From Bemisia tabaci (taxonomy: Eukaryota; Arthropoda; Insecta; Hemiptera; Aleyrodidae), in the NCBI RefSeq assembly GCF_918797505.1, contig NC_092797.1, positions 50,752,157 to 50,816,156 on the forward strand: 64,000 nucleotides of DNA. Direction: 5' to 3'. Of the stretch, positions 11,229-22,616 are shown in pieces (within the stretch, counting starts at the first letter, position 1; every line of letters starts with the position of its first letter). The notes below the pieces were generated by a model. That model was given only the letters and a program-made list of their open reading frames with translations. It was not told the DNA's origin and made no database searches. The translations under genes and the position numbers were made by a program.

Positions 11229-11480
11229 TGCCGTGTTAAGTAAGAACGCCGTATGATCCATCAGGCGTTGCCAAATTTTCTTCGACAAATCAGGAATTCT
11301 AAGGAAAATTTGCGAATTATTTTTCTCCGGTTTTTCAGAGGATTTTGTTCGTAATTCAATCTGAAAAATCTGAAAATTTCAAGGGAAAATACTCATAAGT
11401 TTTCTTTAAAAAAAAATATTCTCCAAGAAAAAATTTGGCAACATTCGAGCGCTCATAGGGCGTTTTCACTCAGCACGGCA
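11229..11480. mobile_element. AACGCCGTATGAGC element (copy 3)
   Basis: Ends TGCCGTGTTAAGTAAGAACG / CGTTTTCACTCAGCACGGCA. Same layout and length as copy 2. Confidence 0.82.
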
Positions 11481-12284
11481 GTTCTCTCCTTAGTGATTGT
11501 CGTCAATTGGAAGAGCAAACGAGACGCCCGGCAATCCGACCCTTTTTTCCGCGGCGTTGTCGAAATTCACGCTTTGTCACCGTGGAGGAAATGCTTTCAG
11601 GGCGGGAAATATAGCATTTTGCTGAAGTCTGGCAACCGAGCCCTTCGCCCTTTCAACTTCCACTATTCAACGGAGCTTCGCGTCGGAGTCTAAAAGGCGA
11701 TACGTCCGTGTTGTTGTAGCAACATTTCGGACGTACTCGGGCACGGTTGCCAAGTTTACCAGTGTTACAAGTTCTCGGAGAGTTACAGATAATCTTGAAT
11801 TCGCTTCGTGGGATCAAAACGTTGTTAAGGGCTTGTTTTTATTTTTATTTTTATTTTTTTTTATATTTTTATTAACGTGTACAAAATGTACGACCACTCC
11901 CACTGGGGTGTCAATTACAATTTTTAATTTTCGTTTTTTTTTTAAAGTTTTTTTAACTTCAATGTGAAAGTCTAATTCCCTGAAGCTCGTATTTCTCCGA
12001 TTCTAATCGGTTTCCGAAGGCAAATTTCTCATGAAAACTTGGCTTTCTCTCTCACGTTTTTCCATACTCACCGAGAAGAAGTTAGATTTTTCCCACTATT
12101 AAGAGCAAATCGATCGGTCTCTTTTGTCTTTCTGATCATTCTGTCGAACCAAAACAATCCAATCACCAACTTTTGAATTTTCAGAATCATAATTTGAAAA
12201 TGTAAACTGTCCAAAGGAAACGTCAAAAGAAGGGGCTTGGGTTCCACGAAGTGGATTCGCAAATGGACGTATGTCTGCGAAACG

Positions 12285-12376
12285 GATCTAAATTCATCAA
12301 GACATGAGCCCTGAGACCCATGAGAATGTATACATAACAGGGCTCATGTCCTAATGCGAATAGTTCCGTTTGCCAG
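12285..12376. repeat. GACATGAGCCCTGAGACC hairpin, decayed copy
   Basis: Inverted ACATGAGCCCTG / CAGGGCTCATGT with AACGGA and TTCCGTTTG at the outer ends, matching the copy at 42308-42433. It directly precedes the long-arm element. Confidence 0.75.
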
Positions 12377-13006
12377 AATGGGCCTGTTGCATGCAAGAGA
12401 TACAGCCGCGCGAATAGACTTTTTAGAGGTTAAATGACATGAAAATTACGATGGTCACATTAAAAAAGTCTTAAATACACTCCTTACTGCGCAATTTGCG
12501 TTGTCAGGAACGCGCGTTTTCAAATTTCCCGCGTCTGGGGGCAGTTTTCTAATCACCGGAAACGAGCAAACGGCGGGCTCGGTGATTTCCGGAAGATGTC
12601 GAGTCGTTGTTGTTGTTGTTATTTTTTCCTTCAGTTTGTTTACAAACCCAACGTGATCTCTTATAGTGGTCCATATACGCTTTATGCAGTAACCAAATCG
12701 ATCAACTTTTAAATATCCAACGCAATCCTTCTACATTTCATTTCACGATATCACGAGCTCCGATTTTTAGGTTATGTTGTCAGTTTTAGTTGACCGGAAA
12801 TAGCCGCGAGTTGCCGTTAATTGTTTCCGTTAGAAAACTGCCCCCAGACGCGGGAAATTTGAAAAAAGCGCGTTCCTGACAACGCAAATTGCGCAGTAAG
12901 GAGTGTATTTCAGACTTTTTTAATGTGAGCATCGTAATTTTCGTGTCATTTAACCACTAAAAAGTCTATTCGCACGGCTGTATCTCTTGCATGCAACAGG
13001 CCCATT
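12377..13006. mobile_element. AATGGGCCTGTTGC long-arm foldback element (630 bp)
   Basis: Arms of about 185 bp match from AATGGGCCTGTTGCATGCAA / TTGCATGCAACAGGCCCATT inward to TGGGGGCAGTTTTCTAA. The centre has a (GTT)n run and no ORF. Confidence 0.87.
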
Positions 13007-13866
13007 ACCTCCAAATAATCCGAAGCCCCTCTTTGCTTAGAGTACATCAACGTAAAGTAAAAACTTGATCAGGCGTGGCGAATAAGTGAGCCAATTCAGA
13101 TAACTTTTGATAAACTTGAAATGAAGTTTCGCAAGGTTGAAGCAGGGCTGAAAAGCCAGTTCCAGCTTCTTAGACACGGCGTTTCCCCCTTCCCATCACA
13201 AGAGGCAAGGGTTAACACAACTAAGATGCCAACTGGATGCACAAACGTGCGTAAGAATCCAGGCGAATCACGAATTAAACGCGAAATATTGCGACATTGT
13301 AGTGGAACTGAACGGCCCAATACCGAACCGAAGTTCGGTTTTATTCGAACCGAAGAACCGATTCGAGTAACCTATTATGCTCGTGAATCCGCACCCGCAA
13401 AATCATTCCTCTCGTCCCGCCTTTCAAAATTCCTTCGGACGTTTCGCAGGAATCACAAGTATGAGTCCGTGCTGAGGAGACTTGATTTTACTTATTCGTC
13501 AAAAGTTTACTCTTTTAAGAGCTCGATAAAGTTTTAGTTGTTTCGGGAAGTTTTAACTTTCAAAGCGGGAGTTCGTTGCGCCTCGGAGGGGTTTTTACCG
13601 GGCTGTTTTGTTCCGCGTACCTCGAATTATTTCGGTTCCTTCGAGAGGCTGAAGTCGAGAGGTCTGAGAGAGCTCTGCTAAAAAAGGGTAGAGACCTTCT
13701 TTTTTCCCTCTCGAATCGTTCGTAAGAATAGATTGACAGTTTAACAAGCTTTACATACACCTGGTATCGCTACTTTTTCGCCTTTAATACGGTGTCTTAA
13801 ATTTAGCCTCAAGGGTTTGCCTTTAATAGCCTGGTATCATGAGTGGCAAGGGAATTACTACAATAC

Positions 13867-13967
13867 AGCCGTTCTAAGGAAGAACGCCATATGAGCCGTC
13901 AGGCGTTGCCATATTTCCTTGGACAAATCACGAGTTTTCAGGAAAATTTGTGAATATTTTCACTTGG
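13867..13967. mobile_element. AACGCCGTATGAGC element (copy 4), left part only
   Basis: Starts GCCGTTCTAAGGAAGAACGC and stops near 13967, where a scrap of the TGGATTGCATT family and then a CACTGG MITE begin. Confidence 0.72.
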
Positions 13968-13996
13968 ATTGCATTTAGCAAAAAGGAACCAGCGCG

Positions 13997-14239
13997 CACT
14001 GGAAAAAAAAAAAAAAAAAAAAAAAAACATTGGATCTAGAGTCCAGACTCTTGAAAACATTGACAAGAAAAAATACTCTTGATTCAATCAGATTTAAGCT
14101 TAAATCAAAAGGAAATCCACTCAAATTAAGAGGCTTGGTTCTTGATTCAAGCAAAAATCCGTTTGAATCAAGGGTATTTTTTCTTGTCGATGTTTTTAAG
14201 AGTCTGGACTCTAGATCCAATGTGTTTTTTTTTCCAGTG
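13997..14239. mobile_element. CACTGG-family MITE (copy 4), CG duplication
   Basis: Full copy of 243 bp with perfect CACTGG/CCAGTG ends and CG at 13995-13996 and 14240-14241. It cuts into fragments of two other repeats just upstream. Confidence 0.9.
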
Positions 14240-14930
14240 CGATTCCAGTAAAAAAAAAAAAATGTTGCTTCTCCATAATCATCCACAAAATTTCCCAGAG
14301 CAACACATTTTTTTCGCTTCCCACCAATTAAGTGACACATTTAAAGGAAAATAATTGTGTAAACTTTAATACTGTGCATATTTTTAACAGGAAAGAAGAA
14401 GTTGCACAGTTTTGAAAACACGGTGATTGCACCGATTCCTTTTTTCTGAATGCGATCCATTCATCATTCACTCTCGAATATAAATAACACCAGGGCTCTC
14501 CAGATACGTTGAAAACTGGTCCAAGAAACAGCGGCCCTGAGCCGTGATTTAACCTTCATCGCAAAAAAATTGAAATCCTGGCAAAAATTTGAAATTTTCT
14601 TTTGACTTTGTATCATTTTACTTCACTTAACAACTGGGTGCTGTCGAACTTAAACTTAAGGAAACCTTGTACGTAAACGTATGATCAATCAATATCATGT
14701 CAGCACCTTGTTAGAGTTGACCCTAATCCTAATAATCAATGTTCAACGTTCTCACTTCTCAGTTGATCGTCTTTTTACTGTACCAGTGCATTATCCGTTT
14801 TCCGATAACTTCATAGCTTTCCTCTCCACTTGTTCACCAGTTATGTTTTCCGTGTTATCATCATCGAACAGCGAAGACCGATGCGGGACGCGTCGTCGGT
14901 TAAGCTTTTCTAAGAGATTCTGTAGACTTC

Positions 14931-15000
14931 TAAAGCGCCTTCAAATGCGGGTGATACAACCGAGGAATACACTGGAACACGAATAGTTGTATCACAACAT
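14931..15000. repeat. Isolated, diverged copy of the repeat core
   Basis: Only the core is left: AAGCGCCTTCAAATGCGG then GTGATACAAC and, 30 bp on, GTTGTATCAC. The inverted pair is 10 bp here against 6-7 bp elsewhere. Confidence 0.65.
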
Positions 15001-16639
15001 TCGCTCGCACAACTGTCGTTTCCGTGTGGATTCTGATCCTCGCTTTTCCTCGCTAAGCTCCCAATTAAGACTTGATGTTACGAACAAGCTTTGGAATAAA
15101 ATTGAGAAGTTGAAATCTTAATAGCTCCGTCTTGTGAAACTTTACACTCCGACATCAATTCGTGGTCTGATCAAAGTAACTCCTACCAAAATCTATTTTG
15201 AAAGCTTCAATTGGCTCCTTCTTCTCTAGCTTCAGAGATAGACGCGTTGCTATAATATCTGTACAAATTAAATTTCAATCGGTGGTTTTATATTATTATT
15301 TATCTAGAGGAAATGAAAGAAAATTTGAAAGGGAAAAAAATAATGACAAAATAATCATTTGAACAACTTTAAGAAAAACGCGGTGACTCTTAAGCACGCA
15401 TTTCAAATTTTACGTTGAGACTAACGGTCGTATCTTTAATGGGATTTGGCAATTGAACAGCTCGTTTTCTAAGGGAGCCTCTTACGGTTGAGATTGTAAT
15501 GAAGCAACTTTTGAGAAGTTCTCTAATACAGAATTAGACGAAAAACAATTTTAAATGGACTGAATTTTGACTACTACTTGTTGCTCATCTTTTAAAGTGC
15601 CTAAATGCGCAGGGAAACTAAAGGCTCATATTTTGATTCTAAAATAAGCCAGAAACAATAGCTCCTCATTGCAAAATGTAGTCAAAATAAAGCTAAGTCA
15701 ATCCAACCAAACGTCATTATTAAAATTACGCTTTTTGAAGTTTACTTGCGCAATCGTTCTTAATTTGTTTGTTTCTTGTTATATTCCGTGCTAAGTGTGT
15801 CAACCAACCCTCCGAAGTACAATAATAACCATGGGCCTCCGCGAATGAAGGTGTTCGAAGGAAAACTGTGGACACGGCCCGAGACGTTCGCATACATTCT
15901 CATCGGTTTTCAATTAAAAACAATGCTCTCTCTCCAAGACACGGAAGGAATCCCTTCCGCGCGTAAATGAAAAACGGGAGACGAGATCCCGTTGCAACAG
16001 GATTACTGTCAAAACCAGAGCGTGCAGCGTCCATCGTGGACCGAACGGAATTTCGCATCGACCGCCCCCCGAAACCCGCCGAAGCGGAAACGCGAATCGA
16101 ACGACTGCTTACTCAAACGAGAAAACTCGCCATTATTTTGCGTAAAATTCAAAACCGATGCGGTGTTATTGCGTTCCTCCTCGCCGCGGAACGCAAACGC
16201 GGAACACGGGATGGAACACCGGTTTGCGGTGCGGGTGTTGTGCCTCCTCCCTCCTCCTCCTCCCCCCCCCCCCCCAACTCGCGGGAACGTCGACGTGTTT
16301 GACCAGTGACCGTCGGGGCCTGGTCCGTCGGTATTGTTTGATAGGATTTAAATGCGGTTTCGTATCCCCGGTGCTAATTTCTCAATAGGTTTTCGTTTAC
16401 CTCGTGATTTTCCGTGGGTGCGGCTGGCAGTGCTGCCGAATCGCGGAAAATTCTACTCAGCATGTGGGATTTAAAGGCTGTCGGACCATTATGTCGAGCT
16501 TGTGAAAATTCGAAGAGCCTGCGGAAGTTTAGGGGAAAATTTAGATTTTCCAAAGAAATTTTATAGGGAAATGTAGATTTTTGGTCCATTTATCTAGTGG
16601 AAAGGTTTAAATGCCTGTGCAGTCAGTTTTGTGGATACC

Positions 16640-16885
16640 CTATCCAGAACTTTAGATTGAAATCGGTGCCGGAGTCGATACAGCACCCAAATAATCCGAC
16701 TGATATGAATGCGGGGTGAAATCAACTCGTTTCACGGAGTGACATACACTTTCACGGAGCGGAATCTACCCTTTTTAGGAAGTGTTGTACGCTCTTATGG
16801 AGCGAATTTCACTTCGCATTCATACCGCTCGGGCTCTTAGGGTGCTATGCAGACTCCAAAGTGAATCATACATTAAATTTCACTT
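16640..16885. repeat. Foldback repeat with GATATGAATGCGGGGTGAAA
   Basis: Diverged inverted arms: CACCCAAATAATCCGACTGA and ATTCATACCGCTCGGGCTCT, ATCGGTGCCGGAGTC and GACTCCAAAGTG. A related but different copy seems to lie at about 31700-32050. Confidence 0.55.
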
Positions 16886-17097
16886 CTCGATTTTTAACAA
16901 TGTACTGAAGCACAACTGGAGTATATCCGGTATTGCGGACTATATCGTGCATTTTTTAGAACAGGATCATCCGACTGATAAGGCCGTGAAGGGTTGCTCA
17001 CTCATCATGAACCGGTCGTTTTTATGTCATGATCTTGCTTTGAAAATTTCGATTCTCCGGTATCGCCGAGTGAATGTCTATCCTTTTTTTGTCTGAA

Positions 17098-17745
17098 ACA
17101 GTGTTAAAGCAATATGGCTAACCGAAAGACACAAGTGCAATTTTTCTAATCCAAATCTCGCGTGTGTATGTTAAACGCACCTCAATCAGGAATAGTGTCA
17201 GAACGATATGATCAACCGAGCTACAAAGTGCAATTTTTCGACCCAAAACTGGAATCTCGGTCAAACGGTGGATAGAACAGCATTCTCACGTCAACATCGT
17301 AAACGTCACGTACCTCTTTCAGAAACAGTATGATCAACCGAGAGCCAAGAGTGCGATTTTTCGACCCAAATCTGGGATCTCGGTGAAGTGGTGGATAGAA
17401 TAGCATTCATACGTAACATCGTAAACGTCACGTACCTCTTTCAGAAACAGTATGATAAACCGAGAGCCAAGAGTGCGATTTTTCGACCCAAAACTGGGAT
17501 CTCGGTCAAGTGGTGGATAGAACAGCATTCTCACGTAACATCGTAAACGTCACGTACCTCCCTCAGAAATAGTATGATAAACCGAGAGCCAAGAGTGCGA
17601 TTTTTCGATCCAAAACTGGAATCTTGGTCAAATAGTGAATAGAATAGCATTTGTACGCAACATCGTGAACGTCACGTACCTCCTTGAGAAACAGTATGAT
17701 GAACCGAGAACCAAAAGTGGGATTTTCTCGTCGGAGGTAGTTCTC
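17098..17745. repeat. 122-bp tandem array, about 5 units, abutting the GC-rich exon
   Basis: The phrase AGTATGAT recurs at 17327, 17449, 17571 and 17693, exactly 122 bp apart, with older, degraded units starting near 17206 and 17113. Each unit holds CCGAGAGCCAAGAGTGCGA, a TTTTCGACCCAAA-type stretch and AACGTCACGTACCTC. The last unit is cut short and runs into the 5' part of the exon at 17772. Confidence 0.92.
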
Positions 17746-17771
17746 GTTGTCGGTTTCGGAACGTAGTCGGA

Positions 17772-18047
17772 ATGATCGAGCAGGCGGACAACATCTTCTC
17801 GCTGCTGGCGAACCTCCGGCAGCCGGGGATGGGGGCGGGGCGAGGGGGAGGAGGCGCGGCGAACGTAAACGTCGGGATCCTGACGATTTTGCAGTCGGTC
17901 TGCGCCTCCACCGGGGACCTCGACCTGGACCACGTGGTCAAGCAGCTCGTCCAGCTCGCGTCCAAGGCCCCGCCGACCAAAGGACTCAACGGCCTCAAGA
18001 CCCCCGCCAAGACCTGCTCCTGCTTCATACACCTCATCCTCCTTCAG
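17772..18047 (+). CDS. Unrecognised GC-rich first exon with perfect donor
   Basis: Ninety-two codons open from ATG (an in-frame stop lies upstream at 17700) to CTTCAG|GTAAGT. The product starts MIEQADNIFSLLANLRQPG, has a short Gly-rich stretch (residues 16-26), then GILTILQSVCASTGDLDLD and HVVKQLVQLASKAPP, an all-helical look. I do not recognise a family. It is much more GC-rich than its surroundings and sits right after a tandem array. The donor is phase 0, as is the acceptor of the next visible exon (22515), so it could be an alternative first exon of liprin-alpha. It could equally be the first exon of a separate gene. Antisense ORFs here are shadows. Confidence 0.55.
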
Positions 18048-18098
18048 GTAAGTTCCGGCCCATGCTCGACGGTCCTGGGCATGGCCCCTATGCTTATG

Positions 18099-18380
18099 CA
18101 GGGTGTCTACAAATCCGGAATTTCCGCAAAGTCCGGAATTTGCACTGATTTTTCAAGGGAGGTCCGGAAGTACTGAAAAAGTGCGGCAATTCCGCAAGAA
18201 GGTCCGGAATTTTTCCAACTTTTTGTCATTGTTTAAATTTTTTCAAGTTCGTCAATAATTGGAGGTACTGAACGAGTGCTGAGTTTTTCTGTTGAGGAGG
18301 TACTGAATTTCTTGGAAATGTACTAAAAAAGTACTGTGAAAGTAGTGATTTTTGGTCAGCCTGTTTTAGTAGACACCCTG
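18099..18380. mobile_element. CAGGGTGTCTA element (copy 2), TTATG duplication
   Basis: Perfect ends CAGGGTGTCTAC / GTAGACACCCTG with TTATG on both sides (18094-18098, 18381-18385). It lies 51 bp past the donor of the exon at 17772. Confidence 0.9.
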
Positions 18381-18511
18381 TTATGAAGTCGGAGAAGAGG
18401 GTGACAAGGTATAGGGCGAAACTGGGAAAGAGATGGGACTTTCATCCACTCCGAAAAGTCATAGAAAAGTTAGGGAATTTTGCTACGGAGCGCGAAGAAA
18501 AGATAATTGTG

Positions 18512-18756
18512 GGGCTTGGAGGATAAGGCGCATAAGTGCAGTTTTTGATATACAAGAAACATCCGTTTAAAGTTTCAAAATTACATGGCTTTTTATGACG
18601 GAAAGGAAGTTTAAACTCACCTTGTTGTGCTTTAAAATCGGATTTTTGTTGCGAATTTTCACAGACTAATCTACTACCAAACTAGTTTTAGTCGAGTTTT
18701 AGAATATCTCAATTTTTTCGAAAACTGCACTTGTGCGCCTCGTCCTCCAAGTCCCT
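18512..18756. mobile_element. GCTTGGAGGA foldback element (copy 1)
   Basis: Arms GGAGGATAAGGCGCATAAGT / ACTTGTGCGCCTCGTCCTCC with GCAGTTTTTGATAT and TTTTTTCGAAAACTGC. About 245 bp. Confidence 0.8.
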
Positions 18757-18812
18757 CAATTCTTACCATCGCAATGCTTAAAATGGATGCTAGGTCCCAT
18801 ATATTTTTCTGC

Positions 18813-19046
18813 ACCACCGTGCTGAGGCAGAACGCCGCATGAGCCTTTAGATTTTACCAATTTTTCTTTGATAAAGTATAAATTCTCAGAAAAATCTGAG
18901 AATAATTGTCTTCCAATTTTTCAGAGAATATAATTCGCTACCAGCTTTAAGTTGGCTTAAAATTTCTGCTCAAAAATGAACATTTTATCGGTGAAAATTC
19001 GGCAATTCTCGAATGTTCATACGATTTTTATCCTTAGCACAGCAGT
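18813..19046. mobile_element. AACGCCGTATGAGC element (copy 5), diverged
   Basis: Ends ACCGTGCTGAGGCAGAACGC / TTTTATCCTTAGCACAGCAG with diverged arms. Lies in the repeat cluster before the first visible liprin exon. Confidence 0.72.
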
Positions 19047-19205
19047 ATAGTCATAGTTGTAATCTCACTTTTGCAGTAACAATCTTGTCGGTCCCAGGAG
19101 CACTGCAGCATTTTAACTATGCCTGGAGAAGTAGATGGGATCTGGAATCCTCTATGAGCATTCTAAGAGCAATGGTTATTCTCCTCTCCGTGGGCATTGA
19201 TTATT

Positions 19206-19465
19206 TGGATTGCATTTTGCAAAAAGGAACCACTAGCATTGCAATGTTGCTAAGATGGTGCAACTTCTTTTGTCTTTGAGGAAAACCCGATTATCCATTA
19301 ATAGTTTCTATTTTACTCGCTAAAAACTGTTATTAATTTAAGACAAAAATTACCATCTAATTTTCATAGTTTTTCACGATTTCCGCAATTTTATTGCAAA
19401 AGATGAAGTTGCACAATCTTAGCATCATTGCAATGCTAGTGGTTCCTTTTTGCAAAATGCAATCC
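19206..19465. mobile_element. TGGATTGCATTTTGC foldback MITE (copy 1)
   Basis: Arms of about 65 bp: TGGATTGCATTTTGCAAAAA ... TTTTTGCAAAATGCAATCCA, with GGAACCACTAGCATTGCAAT in both arms. About 260 bp, non-coding. Confidence 0.85.
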
Positions 19466-19782
19466 ATTTTTCCTCCTTACAAATTACATATTTGCAATGT
19501 TAAGAGACTTCGCGCCTCTTTTTTGTGGAGAGATCTCTTACGAAAAATCATGCTATAAAAAAAAGAAAGAAAAATATCGAGTAGTCCGGCAAAAGTTGGG
19601 CAGTTATGAAATGCAAGAAATTTTTACATCCTGGATTGAATTTACGCAAAAATGCAAATTCCCTGGAGGTCTTCAGTTTGGATTTTATATCCTTTAAAAT
19701 GGAAATATGCTTCACCTAAAGTTTTTTCTTGGATGTCATTAAAATATCTTTAGAAGCCATTGATTTTATCAACTCGAGAGCT

Positions 19783-20242
19783 CACTGGAAAAAAAAGTTG
19801 CTTGGATCTAGAGTCCAGACTCTTAAAAACATTGACAAGAAAAAAGACTCTTGATTCAATCCGATTTTGTATTGAATTGAAAAGCCGAGCCTCTTGATTT
19901 AAGCGGATTTCCTTTTGATTCAAGCAAAAATTCCGATTGAATCAAGAGTATTTTTTCTTGTCAACACTGGAAAAAAAAACACATTGGATCTAGAGTCCAG
20001 ACTCTTGAAAACATCGACAAGAAAAAGGACTCATGATTCAATCAGATTTAAGCTTAAATCAAAAGGAAATCCGCTCAAATTAAGAGGCTTGGTTCTTGAT
20101 TTACGCTTAAATCTGATTGAATCAAGAGTATTTTTTCTAGTCGATGTTTTTAAGAGTCTGGACTCTGGATCCAATGTGTTTTTTTTTCCAGTGACTGTTT
20201 CAAGATTCTGGACTTTCGATCCAAGCGACTTTTTTTCCAGTG
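19783..20242. mobile_element. CACTGG-related MITE (GTTGCTTGGATC subtype) with nested copy
   Basis: Outer palindrome CACTGGAAAAAAAAGTTGC ... GCGACTTTTTTTCCAGTG. A typical CACTGG-family copy fills 19965-20193, inserted in the right arm at the GTCAA position. Flanking dinucleotides do not match perfectly. Confidence 0.83.
19965..20193. mobile_element. CACTGG-family MITE (copy 5), nested
   Basis: Complete 229-bp copy with ACACATTGGATC arms inside the related element, so younger than its host. Flanks are AA and AC. Confidence 0.85.
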
Positions 20243-20650
20243 TTCCTCGAAAACTTCTCGATTTTTTCCCTGAAAACCCCGCCATTAATCGTAGAATTTG
20301 GAAACGGCTCGGCAAGACGGCACGAAGGACCGTCCGTGTCCGGCTTGATTGACACTCGAGCGAAGCCGAAGCGCGTTTCGCCGGAACGTGATCGTCATCG
20401 GCGGAAGCGAGACGCGCGCGGATCCCAACTGGGGCACGGTCGAGCCGTGCGGGTGGCGTTGGGAACCCTGAAGGCGCCGCTCGGTATGGCTCACCCCCGG
20501 AGATCTGGCCCCATTCGCCCCATTACGGCCCCCCGCAGGAGTCGTCATAACCACCTTTGATCAGTCGCCTCGGATCCGACCCGGCCCCCGTTGTCGGATC
20601 TCCACGCAAACACGAGGATTTCACGTCCAACTGCTAGCGCACCATGGGTC
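20243..20650. other. GC-rich patch, no recognised gene
   Basis: CpG-dense DNA open on both strands (for example 20240-20560 + and 20285-20554 -), with no conserved protein. It sits between two repeats. It may be a regulatory island or an old insertion. Confidence 0.4.
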
Positions 20651-20779
20651 AGCATGGCAACAGTGTCGGAGAGTAAAATTGGTCGTCATCGACGACAAAG
20701 GATTTTAGTATGACGTCATTTTCGAGTGCACTCGGGAGGATCGATAGGCGATGGGTTCAGTGGCTGGATGACAATGGAC

Positions 20780-21308
20780 TTGCGGGCTGAACACGGATAT
20801 TGATAGACAAACCGATGGACAAAGAGGAAATGGAGCGATCGTATTGGTGGGAGCCAGTGGTTGCATCGGGCGAAGAGGGTAAATAATGGACTAACTGACG
20901 GCCGCTTACTAGAGACTCTATAGTTGGATTGCATTTTGCAAAAAGGAACCACTAGCATTGCAATGATGCTAAGATTGTGCAACTTCATCCTTTGCAATGA
21001 AATTGCGGAAATTGTGAAAAACTATGAAATTTAGATGGTAATTTTTGTTTTAAATTTACAGTTTTTAGCGAGTAAAATGGAAACTATTAAGGGATAATAG
21101 GGTTTTTCCTTCAAGACAAAAGAAGTTGCACAATCTTAGCAACATCGCAATGCTAGTGGTTCCTTTTTGCAAAATGCAATCCAGTTGGTCCATCATTTAC
21201 CCTTTTCGTCAGTAACAACTGCACGTTTCAATCGACAGGATCGCTCCATTTGCCTTTTGTCTTCTTTGTGCATTGCTTTGTCTATCAATTTCAATAATCA
21301 GCTTGCTG
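20780..21308. mobile_element. GCGGGCTGATTATTG foldback element (copy 2) with nested MITE
   Basis: Outer arms ATAGACAAACCGATGGACAA and TTGTCTATCAATTTCAATAA. The centre is split by a TGGATTGCATTTTGC MITE at 20926-21183, whose ends sit near the fold axis of the host. Confidence 0.78.
20926..21183. mobile_element. TGGATTGCATTTTGC foldback MITE (copy 2), nested
   Basis: Nearly intact, 258 bp, in the opposite orientation to copy 1 by its interior sequence. Inserted in the middle of another foldback element. Confidence 0.85.
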
Positions 21309-21654
21309 TAGACAAGGAAGAAGAGCGTGGTGTCTAGGACCGGGAAGAACCGGGAGATATCAGGGAATGAAAACTTTCAGGGCTAATCAGGGTAAAACCA
21401 GAGAGTCTGTTCCAGAAACCGGGAATCTCTTTTCCTGTTGCTTAGAAACCATTTCGTTTTCAAATTTTGCGGAGATTTGAAGTATCAATATTGTTATCAA
21501 GGTGTATGCTATTGCACCTAAGCCGTCATTATTGACATTCTGAATGACATACTTGAATATTCAAATCGCCACACTAATGTACAAGCTTTCATTTACCAGA
21601 TATTATAAACATTAGGAACGCATTCAGAATTAAAAATTTGAATTTGAGCCAAAG

Positions 21655-22125
21655 AATCGGCCTTTAAAACAAGGAGGTGTAAGCAGAACTGTTGCATTAG
21701 TTCGTAAGATCAGTCAATCCTGGGATCTTGTGAAGTTGTGACACGACCAATCCTGATATCGAAACTCGGCAGTTTTGAAAACGCCTTCAATTAGGGCGTG
21801 ATACCTCCCGCATTCCGGAGAGTACGAATAGTTGTATCATTGCGCCTTAGCAATGCGATGGAAGATTAAAAGTGTAGTGGCCTTTGCGCTGGCTTTAACG
21901 ATTTTCGATTGGCATGTTTACAGTTGTGGCGGCATATTTTAAGTGTACTCAAGCTAGAATTGTATTTAGCAAATGGATATTTTTTACAGAAAGATCACAA
22001 TAACGAAACAAGACAATGCGGTAGAATTTGGGTATAAAAAGCTTAAGCGTTCTGATACATATTTCTTATCCAAAATACGTAGAACACGATTCGCGCAACG
22101 AAAATTATTGTAATCAGTGCCTATT
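21655..22125. repeat. About 600-bp repeat family (copy 3)
   Basis: Core at 21774-21863 with AACAAGGAGGTGTAAGCAG on the left and GTAGAACACGATTCGCGCAA on the right. Lies just before the first visible liprin exon. Confidence 0.75.
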
Positions 22126-22514
22126 TTTTTTTCTTGTATGAACTCTGGATATTAAATCTACAGACTAAAAGTCAGACTTTTTCATCACATGCCGTGTAAG
22201 GACGAAACCTACAATACATCGAAACTGTGGAAATGTCGTACCTGAAGATCCACTATCAAAGCTCCGCTCATGTTTTATGAGCCCTTTCTTGCCGGTACAG
22301 GTAAATGTATCTCCGCCGCAGCAACACTTATGGCTGCAGCATGGGTCCTGTACATGATTCACTGTTATTCATCGGAAGGCTCCAACTTCATCTTGGTCTC
22401 GAAGTTGAAGCGCCCCTTTTTTAATCAAGAAATACTGAAACTGAAATCGTGTCATTTATTACTGCGTATCCCTGCTTTCGAGTTATTGATCTCTTATTTT
22501 CATGATTGTTACAG

Positions 22515-22616
22515 GAATTTGCGGCGCTAACCAAAGAACTTAACAAAGCCCGAGAGCAACTTCTTGAGAGGGAAGAAGAAATATCGGAGCTCAAGGCCGA
22601 GCGGAATAACACTAGG
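22515..22616 (+). CDS. Liprin-alpha: Liprin-alpha exon, visible residues 1-34
   Basis: Reads [15 protein letters not shown] and then the [15 protein letters not shown] block that is nearly invariant in liprin-alpha. Acceptor is TTACAG, donor is AGG|GTGAGT, and both ends are phase 0. In the family this follows a residue run ending in LPQ, so the missing upstream exon should end in phase 0. The next exon is 3.65 kb away. Confidence 0.96.

Larger units (their letters stand above)
13007..17097. other. No gene seen between repeats
   Basis: Open frames at 13121-13537 and 15967-16302 are unusually long for random DNA, but the second lies in CpG-rich sequence open on several frames and neither resembles a known domain. 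A short GC-rich patch (about 15960-16330) could be regulatory. Confidence 0.45.

Noticed and set aside
13121..13537. 138-aa plus-strand ORF
   Set aside because: Long for the region, but no recognisable domain, no neighbouring exons, and it follows directly on repeat sequence.
17098..17745. CRISPR-like array
   Set aside because: Units are 122 bp and repeated throughout, without short repeats and unique spacers, in eukaryotic DNA.
17628..18037. Minus-strand ORFs over the GC-rich exon
   Set aside because: Shadows of the plus-strand exon, which alone has a consensus splice donor.
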